This document shows, piece after piece, positions 1 to 10,538 of a stretch of DNA of 64,000 bases. Source of the stretch: Sphingomonas sp. CCH21-G11. Its GTDB lineage: Bacteria > Pseudomonadota > Alphaproteobacteria > Sphingomonadales > Sphingomonadaceae. The notes beneath the pieces were generated by a model. The model saw nothing but the letters and a program-made list of their open reading frames with translations, had not been told where the DNA came from and searched no databases. Every line of letters begins with the position of its first letter. The first letter of the stretch is position 1. The position numbers and the translations under genes are program-made. The stretch covers positions 62,001 to 126,000 of the forward strand of contig NZ_LSHX01000056.1 in the NCBI RefSeq assembly GCF_001555965.1, written 5' to 3'.

Positions 1-481
1 AGTCAGGGCCCGTCACGGCGCGCAGTTCGAGGCGGCCCCCGGAAACCGGATCGTCGGTTTCGAGCGTCTTGATCTGCTCGGCTCGGTGGGAGGTCAGTCC
101 GTATTGCAGATTGATCGCGGCGAGCGGCGCCGGAAGTTGGCGCAGATAGGCAGCAGGAGCGCCTACCTGGCTGGCCAGTTGCCCAAAGCTCCAGTGGGTT
201 GGCGTCACCGGTGCCTCGGCACCCGGCAACATGAGAGCCAGGCGTTCCGGATCATTGCGGTTCGCTTCGACATGGATCAGCGCCGTCTCGACCACGCGCG
301 TCCGGCTCCGGTCAGACCGACCGCGCACTGATCGGGCCAGATCGCCAAGTGACAGAAACCGCTCATCATCTGGGCGCGAGAACCACTCCGACGACACCCG
401 ACCCACGCGCGAGCCGCGCGAGGCATCCACCTTGTAACCGCCGCTTGAGTCGCGGCGCGTATCGAGAACCTGCATATCCAT
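1..481 (-). CDS. DUF932 domain protein, C-terminal part cut by window edge
   Basis: Reading the minus strand from an ATG at 481 gives an open frame of 160 codons that runs off the left edge. It starts MDMQVLDTRRDSSGGYKVDA and contains a segment around THWSFGQLASQVGAPAAYL. I recognise this as the N-terminal part of the DUF932 family, carried by plasmids, phages and integrative elements; its function is not established. A GGAG ribosome site sits about 7 bases before the chosen ATG; a second ATG is at 475. Base composition is less extreme than in the neighbouring chromosome. It lies beside the 3' end of a tRNA-Lys gene, the classic place for an integrated element. Family fairly sure, role unknown. 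Confidence 0.75.
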   Translation of the reverse strand, partial: MDMQVLDTRRDSSGGYKVDASRGSRVGRVSSEWFSRPDDERFLSLGDLARSVRGRSDRSRTRVVETALIHVEANRNDPERLALMLPGAEAPVTPTHWSFGQLASQVGAPAAYLRQLPAPLAAINLQYGLTSHRAEQIKTLETDDPVSGGRLELRAVTGPD

Positions 482-1023
482 GGGAAATCTCCATGACGGC
501 TGGCCGGGAGCCTCTCTCTCGACCCTCATCCCGTCACGGCGAAGCCCGCCAGACTCTCACTCTCCCCCCTCAACGCTTACAACCGCGCGAGCGGCCAGCG
601 AGATCGCCAAAGCAAGAAACTGCACCCTGAACGAGGCGGAGCAAAGCGTCATCGCCCGCGCAGGCGGAAAGGCGGGGCCTGTCGGCTTTCCCAGCCTGCG
701 CTTCGTTTCATGTCCGCCGGTTCAGAGTGCGTGCGGGGCCCTTGTGGTGAAACGCCTCGCCCGCAGGAGTGCGCCGGAACGGCGCACGGGACCGAGCGCG
801 TCCCTAGCCCCGCTCCTCGTTTCGGGGCGTTGCGGGGTGTCCCCGCTGAGGTGGGTGTGAAGAAGACGCACAGCGGCTTCGACCAGGGAGGAAACCTCCT
901 CCCGCACATCGAAAATCAAGCCTCTACGCCAGGCTACGAAACACGTTGATTACGTGGCGATTAAGTGGCGCTCGACAGCCCCTTGGAAGGGGTGTATATT
1001 CGCACCTAAGTCGTTGAGAAGTT
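482..1023. other. Non-coding stretch between DUF932 gene and tRNA-Lys
   Basis: I find no convincing gene here. The short frames on both strands have no family resemblance and unnatural composition. It holds a strong stem-loop at 886-903 (arms GGGAGGA and TCCTCCC, loop AACC) without a T-run. The part next to the tRNA (about 940-1023) is AT-richer, as expected for an element border. The DUF932 promoter probably lies here, but I cannot point to it. Confidence 0.4.
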
Positions 1024-1099
<76 letters not shown>

Positions 1100-1214
1100 A
1101 TGCCGGGGTCGGGGGCGGCGGATGCCGCTTCCGTCGTCGGAAGGCGGGCCGTTAGCATTGCGTGATCGGCAATGCAACGCCCGAAATCAGATTATCGTGC
1201 CGGCCTCGGGCGAC

Positions 1215-2333
1215 CTACCAGCGCGGGGTGCGCGCCAGGCGGTTTTCGCGATCGATCGACATGAGGATACCCAGGCAGATCAGGACCGTCATCTGCGCCG
1301 ATCCGCCCCAGCTGACCAGCGGAAGCGGAATGCCGACGACCGGTGCCAGACCCATCACCATCGCCATGTTGATCGCCATGTAGAAGAAGATCGTCGTCGC
1401 CAGCCCGGCCGCGGTCAGCCGCATGAATCGGGTCGAGGCCTGAATCCCCACGCCGACGCCCCAGCGGATCAGGAGGAGGAACGCGACGATCAGGAACAGC
1501 CCGCCCATCAGCCCCCATTCCTCCGCCATGGTGGCGAAGACGAAATCGGTGTGTCCTTCGGGCAGATAGTCGAGATGGCTCTGCGTCCCGTTGAGGAAGC
1601 CCTTGCCGAACAACCCGCCCGATCCGATCGCGATCTTCGACTGGCTGATGTGATAGCCGGTGCCGAGCGGATCATTCTCTGGATTGAGGAAGGTCAGCAC
1701 ACGCTTGCGCTGATAATCGTGGAGCAGGAAATTGACCGCCAGCGGCACCGCCAGCGCCAGCCCGAGTGCCCCGCCGATGAAAAGCCGCAGCGGCACGCCG
1801 GCCAGGAACATGACCGTCAGCCCGCCGGCCACGATCATCAGCGCGGTGCCGAGGTCGGGCTGGAGCATCACCAGCGCGGCCGGAAACCCGATCATCGCGC
1901 CCGCGGCCAGGATCGGCGTGAGCTTGCGCGCCTCGCCGGGTGGCTGAAGATCGAAGAACTTGGCGAGCGCCAGGACGATGCCGAGCTTCATCAGCTCGGA
2001 GGGCTGAAGCCGGATGAAGCCGAGATCGAGCCATCGCTGGCTGCCCCCGCGCACCGCGCCGAGCAGCTCGACCATGACCAGCAGCAGGATCAGCCCGGCG
2101 TAGAGCGGCAGAGCGCCCATCGACCACCACTGCACCGGCACGCGCGACAGCACGAGCGCCATCGCCATGAAGATCGCGAACTTGATCCCCTGCGGTCCGG
2201 CCCAGGGCGAAATGCTGCCGCCCGCGGCCGAATAGAGTACGACCAGCCCGAAACCGCCGATCGCGAGGACGAGCAGGATGACGCGCCAGGGTAGCTGCGC
2301 AACCGGACGCGGGACATAGGTTAGCGCGTTCAC
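1215..2333 (-). CDS. rodA: Rod-shape peptidoglycan polymerase RodA
   Basis: RodA is a SEDS-family glycosyltransferase in the inner membrane. It polymerises lipid II into glycan strands during cell elongation, working with PBP2. The 372-residue protein is almost wholly hydrophobic with about ten membrane spans. It carries SEDS landmarks such as SGLFGKGFLNGTQSHLDYLP with the following TDF, and the C-terminal GIPLPLVSWGGS. The start is a GTG at 2333 overlapping the mrdA stop as GTGA, so translation is probably coupled. It is the last gene of mreB-mreC-mreD-mrdA-rodA. No clear terminator follows, only a 7-bp stem at 1155-1175. Confidence 0.95.
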   Translation of the reverse strand: MNALTYVPRPVAQLPWRVILLVLAIGGFGLVVLYSAAGGSISPWAGPQGIKFAIFMAMALVLSRVPVQWWSMGALPLYAGLILLLVMVELLGAVRGGSQRWLDLGFIRLQPSELMKLGIVLALAKFFDLQPPGEARKLTPILAAGAMIGFPAALVMLQPDLGTALMIVAGGLTVMFLAGVPLRLFIGGALGLALAVPLAVNFLLHDYQRKRVLTFLNPENDPLGTGYHISQSKIAIGSGGLFGKGFLNGTQSHLDYLPEGHTDFVFATMAEEWGLMGGLFLIVAFLLLIRWGVGVGIQASTRFMRLTAAGLATTIFFYMAINMAMVMGLAPVVGIPLPLVSWGGSAQMTVLICLGILMSIDRENRLARTPRW

Positions 2334-4309
2334 GGTGTCGCCCCCGGGACGCGCGGCGCGGCCGGACTCGCGCCGGCGACGGCTTCTGCAGCGGCAGCGG
2401 CCGCCGGGTCGAGCGCGGCGGCCCGGGCCGCGTCATAGGCCGCCTGTTTCTTGGCCATGCGTGCGCCGATGTCGCCCCCCCATTCGGCTTCGAGGGGCGC
2501 GAGGATGTCGAGCGCCTTCTGCTTGTCGAACAGATAGGTGAGCACGTCGCGCGCGACCGGGGCGGCGGCGCGCGATCCGCCGACGCCATGCTCGATCACG
2601 ACCGCGGCGGCATAGATCGGATTTTCGACCGGGGCGAAGCAGATGAACAGCCCGTGGTCGCGATACTTCCAGGGCACGTTCAATCCGCCGCGCGCGCCGG
2701 CGCTCAAGCGGCGCACCTGCGCGGTGCCGGTTTTGCCGCCCATGCGGATGTCGGGAAGGGGGAGGCGCGACCGCACGGCGGTGCCGTTGCCGTTCACGAC
2801 CTCGTCCATGCCCGACCGGATGATGGCCAGATGTTCGGCCGGCACGCCGAGCGGGCCATCGGCTTTCCTGTCGGCGACGATCAGGTGCGGCGTCAGCATC
2901 TTGCCCGACGCGATGCGTGCCGAGGCGAGCGCGAGCTGAAACGGGCTGGCCAGCACATAGCCCTGGCCGATCGAGGTATTGAGCGTGTCCGCGACCCCCC
3001 ATTTCTGATCATATTTGCGCAGCTTCCACGCCGCGTCGGGCACGGTGCCATAACGTTGCGACGGTACCGGCAGCGCATGTTCCGCCCCGAAGCCGAGCCG
3101 GCGCGCCGCGGCCGCAATCGCCTCGATTCCGACCTCGCGGCCCATGGTGTAGAAATAGGTGTTGCAGCTGCGCGCGATCGCCTCGTGCATGCGCACCGAG
3201 CCGTGCCGCCCGAGGCACCCGAAACGGCGATTGCCGAGCTGATAGCCGCCGGGACAGAACACGGTGCGCTCGGGATCGATACCCGCGCCGAGGACCGCGA
3301 GCGCGGTCGCCGGTTTGAAGGTCGAGCCTGGGGGGTACAGGCCCTGCAGTGACTTGTTGGTCAGCGGCAAATGGTCGTCCTGCGACAACATGCCCCATTC
3401 GGCGCGACTGATCCCGTCCGAAAAGCTGTTGGGGTCATAAGCCGGCATCGACGCCATCGCCAGGATGCCGCCGGTGCGACAATCGAATACGACGACCGAC
3501 CCCGATTCCTCGCCCAGCCGCCGGGCGGCATATTCCTGCAGCCCCAGGTCGACGGTCAGCTTGACCGTCTGGCCCTGACGGTCGGGTCGGGTGGCGAGCT
3601 CGCGCACCAGCCGCCCGCGCGCGGTGACCTCGACACGCTTGGCCCCCGGTTCGCCGCGCAGTTGGGGCTCGAGCATCTTTTCCAGCCCGTCCTTGCCCAG
3701 CTTGAAGCCCGGCGTGACGAGCAACGGATCCTTGTCCTTCTCGAACTGCTCGGCCGATGCGGCGCCGACATAGCCGACAAGGTGCGCGACCGCTGCCCCG
3801 CCGGGATAGTTGCGGGCGAAACCGCGCGTCGGTTCGACACCTGGCAATTCGGGCAGGCGGACGCTAACCGCGGCAAAGCGTTCCCAATCGAGATTTTCGG
3901 CGACCGGCACCGGTTGAAAGCCCGCGGCGCGCTTCAGGTCGGTCTGGACCTTCTCCAGATCGTCGGCGGTCAGCGCCAGCACCGACTGCAGCAGCCCGAG
4001 CACGCGTGGCCGATCGTCCTTGGGCAGACGATCGGGGATGATGTCGACGCGAAAATCGGTCCGGTTGTTGGCGATGGGCGCGCCGTGACGATCGACGATC
4101 CAGCCGCGACGCGGCGGGACCAGCGTCAGGTTGACGCGATTGCTTTCGGCGAGCAGCCGATAATGCTCGTTCTCGGCCACCGAGATCCAGGCCATCCGCC
4201 CGGCCAGCACCACGCCGACGGCGGCCTGCGCGCTCGTCAGGAACATGGCCCGGCGCGAAAAGCTGAACGCCTGCGCGGCTTCGGTGACGATCTTGACCGG
4301 GCCGCTCAT
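2330..4309 (-). CDS. mrdA: Penicillin-binding protein 2, elongation transpeptidase
   Basis: This is a class B penicillin-binding protein that cross-links peptidoglycan in the lateral wall as partner of RodA. It has an N-terminal membrane anchor (roughly residues 20-40), a PBP dimerisation domain and a C-terminal transpeptidase domain. The three penicilloyl motifs are visible: STFK with Ser329, SCN in RSCNTYFYTMG, and KTG in GGKTGTAQV. The start at 4309 (MSGPVKIV, 659 residues) overlaps the mreD stop as ATGA and is preferred over an in-frame ATG at 4342. The tail is rich in Ala and Pro, which is common in sphingomonads. Confidence 0.95.
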   Translation of the reverse strand: MSGPVKIVTEAAQAFSFSRRAMFLTSAQAAVGVVLAGRMAWISVAENEHYRLLAESNRVNLTLVPPRRGWIVDRHGAPIANNRTDFRVDIIPDRLPKDDRPRVLGLLQSVLALTADDLEKVQTDLKRAAGFQPVPVAENLDWERFAAVSVRLPELPGVEPTRGFARNYPGGAAVAHLVGYVGAASAEQFEKDKDPLLVTPGFKLGKDGLEKMLEPQLRGEPGAKRVEVTARGRLVRELATRPDRQGQTVKLTVDLGLQEYAARRLGEESGSVVVFDCRTGGILAMASMPAYDPNSFSDGISRAEWGMLSQDDHLPLTNKSLQGLYPPGSTFKPATALAVLGAGIDPERTVFCPGGYQLGNRRFGCLGRHGSVRMHEAIARSCNTYFYTMGREVGIEAIAAAARRLGFGAEHALPVPSQRYGTVPDAAWKLRKYDQKWGVADTLNTSIGQGYVLASPFQLALASARIASGKMLTPHLIVADRKADGPLGVPAEHLAIIRSGMDEVVNGNGTAVRSRLPLPDIRMGGKTGTAQVRRLSAGARGGLNVPWKYRDHGLFICFAPVENPIYAAAVVIEHGVGGSRAAAPVARDVLTYLFDKQKALDILAPLEAEWGGDIGARMAKKQAAYDAARAAALDPAAAAAAEAVAGASPAAPRVPGATP

Positions 4310-4815
4310 CGGTCGCGCGCCGGGGTATCGAGCGCGGCGCACAGCCGCGCGGCGAGGGGAAAGCAGGCGATCGACACCACGATCTGGATCAACAGCCAGC
4401 TATCGACATGCGCCGTGAAATCGGTCGCGAGCAATCGCCCGGCGATCAGGCAAAACCCGATGGCTGCCGCCGCAATCAGCCAATTCTGCCAAAAATCGCG
4501 CCACACAAGGCGTGTGTCTAGCACATCGATGCCCAGAACGCACAGGGCCCACAACAACATCGCGCTGCCCGGCGGCTGACCGCTCAGCAGGTCGTCGAAC
4601 AGGCCCAGCAGCGGCGGCGCCCAGCGCGGCAGCAGGTCCGCGCGCGTCAGCCGCCAGCCCAGCAGCATCAGCAGCCCGGCGGGCGGCAGCAGCGGCACCG
4701 ATGCGACGACCGGGAGCACGGTAAGCGCCGATCCAGCCATGATCGACGCTGGCGGCCGCCAGCCGGTGCGACGCGGCAGATCGCTCTCCCACGGCGCGGT
4801 GCGACGATCGGTCAC
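4306..4815 (-). CDS. mreD: Rod-shape determining protein MreD
   Basis: MreD is a small inner-membrane protein of the elongasome that links MreC, MreB, PBP2 and RodA. The 169-residue sequence has five or six hydrophobic spans, including LTVLPVVASVPLLPPAGLLM. It is poorly conserved, so the call rests on size, hydrophobicity and position between mreC and mrdA. The GTG start at 4815 overlaps the mreC stop as GTGA, and its own stop overlaps the mrdA ATG as ATGA, so the whole run is translationally coupled. Confidence 0.88.
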   Translation of the reverse strand: MTDRRTAPWESDLPRRTGWRPPASIMAGSALTVLPVVASVPLLPPAGLLMLLGWRLTRADLLPRWAPPLLGLFDDLLSGQPPGSAMLLWALCVLGIDVLDTRLVWRDFWQNWLIAAAAIGFCLIAGRLLATDFTAHVDSWLLIQIVVSIACFPLAARLCAALDTPARDR

Positions 4816-5693
4816 GGCGTCGCCCCCGCGGCTGCCGGTGGTGCGGCGGCCTCCGGGAAATAGGCGGGCTGCACGATTGCGATGTCGAGCGCATCAACAT
4901 TCGCGAAGGGACGCGCGGTCGTGCTGTCGCGCGCCGACCTCAGCACCTGGGCGACCGGCACGCCGGGCGGAAAGATGCCGCCCGCGCCGGAGGTGACGAA
5001 GGTGTCGCCCGCCAGCAGGGGGGCGTTGGCGACGCTTGCGCTGCGCACGTCGACCAGGCCGTCGCCACGGCCGACGACGATTGCGGGCAGATTGTCGCGC
5101 GCCCGGCGGACGGGAACGATGCTCTCCGGATCGATGATCAGCAGGATGCGCGCCGTGTTCAGGCTGGTTTCGATCACCCGGCCGATCAGGCCGTTGGGTC
5201 CCAGTACCGGCTGGCCCGCGCGCACGCGCTGGCGCGATCCAGCGTTCAGGGTGGCGAAGCGACGCGTGCTCGATGCCGACGAACTGACCACGCGCGCGGT
5301 AACGATGGTCCCTGGAGCGCGATCGCGCACGGCAAGCAGCGCTTTCAGGCGGCGGTTTTCCGCCACCAGCGCGCGCGCGCGCAGCACAAGCTGCTCATCG
5401 CGCGCCAGCCTGGCGCGGAGCACGCGGTTCTCGCCATGGACGTGAAAATAGGTGCCGATGCTCGCGGGCACGCCGCTGATCCCGTTCCATACCCATCCAG
5501 CCGCGTAGGAAACGGGGACGGTGATCTCACGCAACGCCCCGCGGGGCCAGGATAGCGCCTGGGGGCTGATGCTGGACAGCAGCAGGAGCACCGCGCCGAC
5601 CACGGCGCCGGTCGCGAGCAGCACATAGCCGATGAATACGCCATATTGCGCCCGACGCGAGAAACCCGGGCGCCGATCCCGCGGCGGCGCCAT
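4812..5693 (-). CDS. mreC: Rod-shape determining protein MreC
   Basis: MreC is a bitopic inner-membrane protein whose periplasmic part scaffolds the elongasome. Its 293 residues show a short basic cytoplasmic tail, one membrane span near residues 20-42, a coiled coil around 75-120 (ENRVLRARLARDEQLVLRAR) and the beta-domain with NGLIGRVIE and TSGAGGIFPPGVPVAQV typical of the family. It follows mreB by 14 bases and overlaps mreD. Confidence 0.94.
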   Translation of the reverse strand: MAPPRDRRPGFSRRAQYGVFIGYVLLATGAVVGAVLLLLSSISPQALSWPRGALREITVPVSYAAGWVWNGISGVPASIGTYFHVHGENRVLRARLARDEQLVLRARALVAENRRLKALLAVRDRAPGTIVTARVVSSSASSTRRFATLNAGSRQRVRAGQPVLGPNGLIGRVIETSLNTARILLIIDPESIVPVRRARDNLPAIVVGRGDGLVDVRSASVANAPLLAGDTFVTSGAGGIFPPGVPVAQVLRSARDSTTARPFANVDALDIAIVQPAYFPEAAAPPAAAGATP

Positions 5694-5707
5694 TGCTCAG
5701 CGCCTTC

Positions 5708-6799
<1,092 letters not shown>

Positions 6800-6896
6800 T
6801 TATCAGCCCATATCCCAAAAACCGGACATCTCCGGCCTTGAGAAGACTGGCGGATTCGGGTCGCGGGATGCCGTCGCTTGGGCTAGAGCAACGACC

Positions 6897-8672
6897 ATGT
6901 CAATACGCCGCCTGCCCGAACATCTCGTCAATCGCATCGCGGCCGGTGAAGTGGTGGAACGCCCCGCCAGCGCGCTCAAGGAACTGGTCGAGAATGCCAT
7001 CGACGCCGGGGCGACGCGCATCGCGATCCGGCTCGCGGCGGGGGGCACCGAACTGGTTGAGGTCGCCGACGACGGCTGCGGCATGCGCCCCGACGAGATC
7101 GCGCTCGCGCTCGAACGCCACGCGACGTCAAAGCTGCCCGACGAAGCGATCGACGCGGTCACGACGTTGGGCTTTCGCGGCGAGGCGCTGCCCTCGATCG
7201 CCAGCGTCGCGCGGCTGACGATCGAAACCCGGGTGCGCGGCGCGGAGGGCTGGTCGCGCATCGTCGATCACGGCGTCCTGACGGGCGAGGGGCCGGCCGC
7301 GCTGCCGCCGGGAACGCGGGTGCGGATGGAGGGATTGTTCGCGCGGGTGCCGGCGCGGCGCAAGTTCCTGCGCTCCGCCCGCGCCGAATATGCCGCCAGC
7401 ATGGATGTCGTGCGCAGGCTGGCGATGGCGCGGCCCGACATCGCCTTTTCGGTCGAGCATGACGGTCGCCGCGTGCTGGGCACCCAGGCGGGGGAAAGCC
7501 GGCTCGATCGCGTCGCGGCGCTGACCGACCGGGCGCTCGCCGACAACAGCATCCTGGTCGACCTGGCGCGCGAGGCGCTGCACCTGACCGGGATTGCCGG
7601 GCTGCCGACCTTTAACCGCGGGGTGGCGGATCACCAGTATCTGTTCGTCAACGGGCGGCCGGTGAAGGATCGGCTGCTCGTCGGCGCGGTGCGTGGCGCC
7701 TATGCCGAGATGCTGGCGCGCGATCGCCATCCCGTCGTTGCGCTGTTCCTCGACCTGCCGACCGAACTGGTCGACGTCAACGTCCATCCGGCCAAGACCG
7801 AGGTGCGCTTCCGCGAACCCGCGCTGGTGCGCGGCCTGATCGTCAGCGGCCTGCGGCGCGCGCTGGACGAGGCGGGTCACCGCAGTGCCCAGCGTGCGGA
7901 TGCGGGCGCCATGGCGATGTGGCAGCGCGAGGCACCGATGCCTGCGACGTCGTCGGCCGATCCGCTGGCCGGTTGGGACGCGCCGAATGCCGCGTCGCGC
8001 CATGCGGTCGCCGATCGTCGGCCGACCTTTTTTGCCTCGCCGCCTCAGGCACGCGCCGAACCCGCCGATGCGGCACCGTTGCACGCGACCGTGCACCCGC
8101 TGGGCGTCGCGCGGGGACAGGTGGCGCGCACTTATATCGTCGCAGAGGCCGAAGACGGGCTGGTTCTGGTCGATCAGCACGCCGCGCACGAGCGTCTCGT
8201 GCTCGAACGGATGCGACGCGCGATGGCGGATGGCGGGGTGGCGCGCCAGGCGCTGCTGCTGCCCGAGGTCGTCGAGCTCGACGAAATCGCGTGCGACCGG
8301 CTGGAAGCACGCGCGGCCGAGCTGCTCGCATTCGGGCTGGAGGTGGAGCGGTTCGGTCCCCGTGCCGTCCTGGTCCGCGCGACCCCGGCGATGCTGGGGC
8401 AGGGGGATGTGACCGGCCTCGTCACCGACCTTGCCGACGAACTGGCGGCCTATGACGAGGCGCTGAGCCTCAAGGAGCGCCTCGACCATGTCGCGGCGAC
8501 GATGGCGTGCCACGGATCGGTGCGTGCCGGGCGCGTCCTGTCGGTCGCCGAAATGAACGCGCTGCTGCGCGAGATGGAGGTGACGCCGCATTCGGGCCAG
8601 TGCAATCATGGCCGCCCGACCTGGATCAAGCTGGCGCACGGCGACATCGAAAAGCTGTTCGGACGGGCGTGA
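6897..8672 (+). CDS. mutL: DNA mismatch repair protein MutL
   Basis: MutL is the GHKL ATPase that couples mismatch recognition by MutS to downstream repair. The N-terminal ATPase motifs are clear: ELVENAIDAGAT, the DDGCGM loop and GFRGEALPSIASV. The transducer motif NVHPAKTEVRF follows. A variable linker runs from about residue 320 to 400, then the C-terminal dimerisation domain with DQHAAHERL; the CHGSVRAG and HSGQCNHGRPT segments suggest an endonuclease-type MutL. The start at 6897 gives MSIRRLPEH and 591 residues, the normal N-terminus. There is no ribosome site, but a TAGAGC box ends 7 bases before the ATG, so the mRNA may be leaderless. Confidence 0.97.
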   Translation: MSIRRLPEHLVNRIAAGEVVERPASALKELVENAIDAGATRIAIRLAAGGTELVEVADDGCGMRPDEIALALERHATSKLPDEAIDAVTTLGFRGEALPSIASVARLTIETRVRGAEGWSRIVDHGVLTGEGPAALPPGTRVRMEGLFARVPARRKFLRSARAEYAASMDVVRRLAMARPDIAFSVEHDGRRVLGTQAGESRLDRVAALTDRALADNSILVDLAREALHLTGIAGLPTFNRGVADHQYLFVNGRPVKDRLLVGAVRGAYAEMLARDRHPVVALFLDLPTELVDVNVHPAKTEVRFREPALVRGLIVSGLRRALDEAGHRSAQRADAGAMAMWQREAPMPATSSADPLAGWDAPNAASRHAVADRRPTFFASPPQARAEPADAAPLHATVHPLGVARGQVARTYIVAEAEDGLVLVDQHAAHERLVLERMRRAMADGGVARQALLLPEVVELDEIACDRLEARAAELLAFGLEVERFGPRAVLVRATPAMLGQGDVTGLVTDLADELAAYDEALSLKERLDHVAATMACHGSVRAGRVLSVAEMNALLREMEVTPHSGQCNHGRPTWIKLAHGDIEKLFGRA

Positions 8673-8675
8673 CCG

Positions 8676-9320
8676 TCAATTGCCGCTGGTCGGCAGCACT
8701 GGATTGCCGTCGGGCGTGGCGCTCAGCTTGACGACGCACACCGTGCGCTGGCGCGGATGCGTGCCACACCCCGCCCCGGCAAAGCGATAGCGGCTGGAAA
8801 AGACCAGCTGGCGATGACCGCGCCCCGGCACGCCATCATTGACGATGAGCTGGCGCACGACGGCACGGGCGGATCGCTGGCCGTAGGAGATCACCTCCCC
8901 CACATAGATGTCGCCGCCGCGCCGCCGCACGCGATCGCCGGGGGTCGATCCGTTGCGCCCGACATGGCCGATCGCGCCGGTCGCGCCCTGATCGTCGGCA
9001 TGATCGCGCGCCGCAAGATCGAGGATGCGGGCGTCGTCGAGCGCGGGCAGGGGCGGCTGGCGCTCCAGAAAACGGATCGCATCATCGACCGCCGCCACGC
9101 CTTCGCGCGTCGACTGTCCCTCCGGATCGTCGGGCGGATAGACCACGCGCCCCTCGAAATACCCGCGATAGTCGCGCAGCTCTTCGGCATAGTCGCGCGG
9201 ATTGGCCCGCGCGAAATTCAGTTCCGCGATGATCGCGCGCTCGATGTCATCGGGCGGCGCGTTGGCGAGCAGCCATGCCGCGCCGATCGCGATGCCAATG
9301 ACGCCGAAACCCTGCCGCAT
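8676..9320 (-). CDS. CAP (SCP/PR1) domain secreted or anchored protein
   Basis: The 214-residue protein begins with a hydrophobic segment (GFGVIGIAIGAAWLLANA), a signal peptide or membrane anchor. A CAP/cysteine-rich secretory protein fold follows: LNFARANPRDYAEEL, LDLAARDHADDQGATGAIGHVGRNGS, and a C-terminal GRGHRQLVFSSRYRFAGAGC. These hold the two histidines and acidic residues of the CAP cavity. Bacterial CAP proteins are extracytoplasmic; their biochemical role is mostly unknown. It converges with mutL with only 3 bases between the stops. Confidence 0.85.
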   Translation of the reverse strand: MRQGFGVIGIAIGAAWLLANAPPDDIERAIIAELNFARANPRDYAEELRDYRGYFEGRVVYPPDDPEGQSTREGVAAVDDAIRFLERQPPLPALDDARILDLAARDHADDQGATGAIGHVGRNGSTPGDRVRRRGGDIYVGEVISYGQRSARAVVRQLIVNDGVPGRGHRQLVFSSRYRFAGAGCGTHPRQRTVCVVKLSATPDGNPVLPTSGN

Positions 9321-9517
9321 CCGAACCCCGCCCGCGCGCTTGCTGGCTGACGGGGTTAGCGCGCGCGAGATTTACCGGGGATGACCGGTCTGGGGCAGCT
9401 GCACGCAAAAAGCGTGATTGTTCCGCGTGATCGGTGAAAATTCCTGCGGTGCCTCGCGGAAACCTTTGTCTTCACCCGGCATTGTTGCTGCGAGATGAAT
9501 GAGGATTGGATCATCCG

Positions 9518-9595
9518 ATGAACAAGCTGTTGCCGATCATCCTGGCGTTGGTGCCGCTCGGTGCGGTCATCAGCGCGTGCGTCATGGCACCCTGA
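9518..9595 (+). CDS. Very small lipoprotein-like peptide (25 aa)
   Basis: An ATG at 9518 opens a 25-codon frame starting MNKLLPIILALVPLGA and ending in a lipobox ISAC followed by only VMAP. The charge, hydrophobic core and Ile-Ser-Ala-Cys box fit a lipoprotein signal peptide of the entericidin kind with almost no mature part. A GAGGA lies about 12 bases upstream, and a strong terminator follows 30 bases after the stop, which supports an expressed unit. The small size makes the call uncertain, and I do not recognise a named family. Confidence 0.5.
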   Translation: MNKLLPIILALVPLGAVISACVMAP

Positions 9596-9623
9596 ACCCT
9601 CAGCGCATTTTCCCGTACGCATG

Positions 9624-9661
9624 AAAAAGGGCCGCCCGGATCGCCGGACGGCCCCTTTTTC
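9624..9661. terminator. Bidirectional rho-independent terminator
   Basis: A run of A, then GGGCCGCCCGG, loop ATCG, CCGGACGGCCC and a run of T form an 11-bp stem with one mismatch. A-run and T-run flank it, so it can stop both the small plus-strand gene and the minus-strand rpsF-rpsR-rplI operon that ends at 9687. Confidence 0.9.
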
Positions 9662-9686
9662 TTGGTATCGCGTCGGCGTCGGACGA

Positions 9687-10289
9687 TCAGCCCTCGGCTT
9701 CGGTCTCCGCTTCCGCCGGGGCGGCTTCCGCCGCGATTTCGCCCGGCTCGGCATTGGGATCGTAATCCTCGGTGAAGCCGGCCTCGTCCTTCTCGAACAT
9801 CGCCGCCATCACGTCGACGCCCTGCGCCTGCATGTCGGCTTCTTCCGGCGAACGGGCGACATTGACCTTGATCGTCACCGCGACCTCGGGGTGGAGGCCC
9901 AGCTTCACCTCGTACAGACCGATCGCCTTGATCGGACGGTCGAGCACGATCTGGCTCTTGTTGACCTTGTGCCCGTCGGCAACCAGCGCGTCGACCAGGT
10001 CGCGAACCGCGACCGAGCCATAGAGCTGGCCGGTGTTCGACGACTGGCGGATCAGCGTGACCGAAACGCCGTCGAGCGTCTTGGCTTCCTTTTCCGCTTC
10101 GGTGCGGCGCGCGGCGTTGTCCGCCTCGATCCGCTCGCGATTGGCCTCGAACACCTTGCGGTTGGCATCGTTGGCGCGCAGCGCCTTCTTGCGCGGCAGC
10201 AGGTAGTTGCGGGCAAAGCCGTCCTTGACCTTGACCACGTCGCCGATGGCGCCGAGCTTTTCGACGCGTTCCAGCAGAATCACTTCCAT
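9687..10289 (-). CDS. rplI: 50S ribosomal protein L9
   Basis: L9 binds 23S rRNA near the base of the L1 stalk and spans the ribosome with a long connecting helix. The 200-residue protein starts [19 protein letters not shown] and shows the N-terminal domain motif [16 protein letters not shown], then the helix and the C-terminal domain. It has an acidic, Ala/Glu-rich extension after about residue 170 ([20 protein letters not shown]), often seen in sphingomonads. A GGGAGG ribosome site precedes the ATG. Third gene of rpsF-rpsR-rplI. Confidence 0.97.
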   Translation of the reverse strand: MEVILLERVEKLGAIGDVVKVKDGFARNYLLPRKKALRANDANRKVFEANRERIEADNAARRTEAEKEAKTLDGVSVTLIRQSSNTGQLYGSVAVRDLVDALVADGHKVNKSQIVLDRPIKAIGLYEVKLGLHPEVAVTIKVNVARSPEEADMQAQGVDVMAAMFEKDEAGFTEDYDPNAEPGEIAAEAAPAEAETEAEG

Positions 10290-10302
10290 CGGACTGCCTC
10301 CC

Positions 10303-10527
10303 TTACTTCACGATATAGGGCAGCAGGCCCAGATGGCGGGCGCGCTTGATGGCCTGGGCCAGCTCGCGCTGCTTCTTGGCGCTCACCGAGGTGATGCGCG
10401 ACGGGACGATCTTGCCGCGCTCGGACACGAAGCCCTGCAGCAGACGGACATCCTTGTAATCGATCCGCGGCGCGTCCTTCGCACTGAAGGGGCAGCTCTT
10501 GCGGCGGCGGAAAAACGGTCGTGCCAT
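10303..10527 (-). CDS. rpsR: 30S ribosomal protein S18
   Basis: S18 binds 16S rRNA on the platform of the small subunit as a heterodimer with S6. The 74-residue sequence has the family core [19 protein letters not shown] and ends in [14 protein letters not shown]. An AGGAG site lies just upstream. It sits between rpsF and rplI in the usual order. Confidence 0.98.
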   Translation of the reverse strand: MARPFFRRRKSCPFSAKDAPRIDYKDVRLLQGFVSERGKIVPSRITSVSAKKQRELAQAIKRARHLGLLPYIVK

Positions 10528-10538
10528 GTGTCTGCTCC

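Noticed and set aside
649..949. Two short overlapping frames on opposite strands between DUF932 and tRNA-Lys
   Set aside because: Unnatural composition, no family resemblance and no ribosome site; one overlaps the stem-loop at 886-903.
1155..1175. GCATTGC/GCAATGC stem after rodA as a terminator
   Set aside because: Seven base pairs and no T-run in the direction of rodA transcription; too weak to call.
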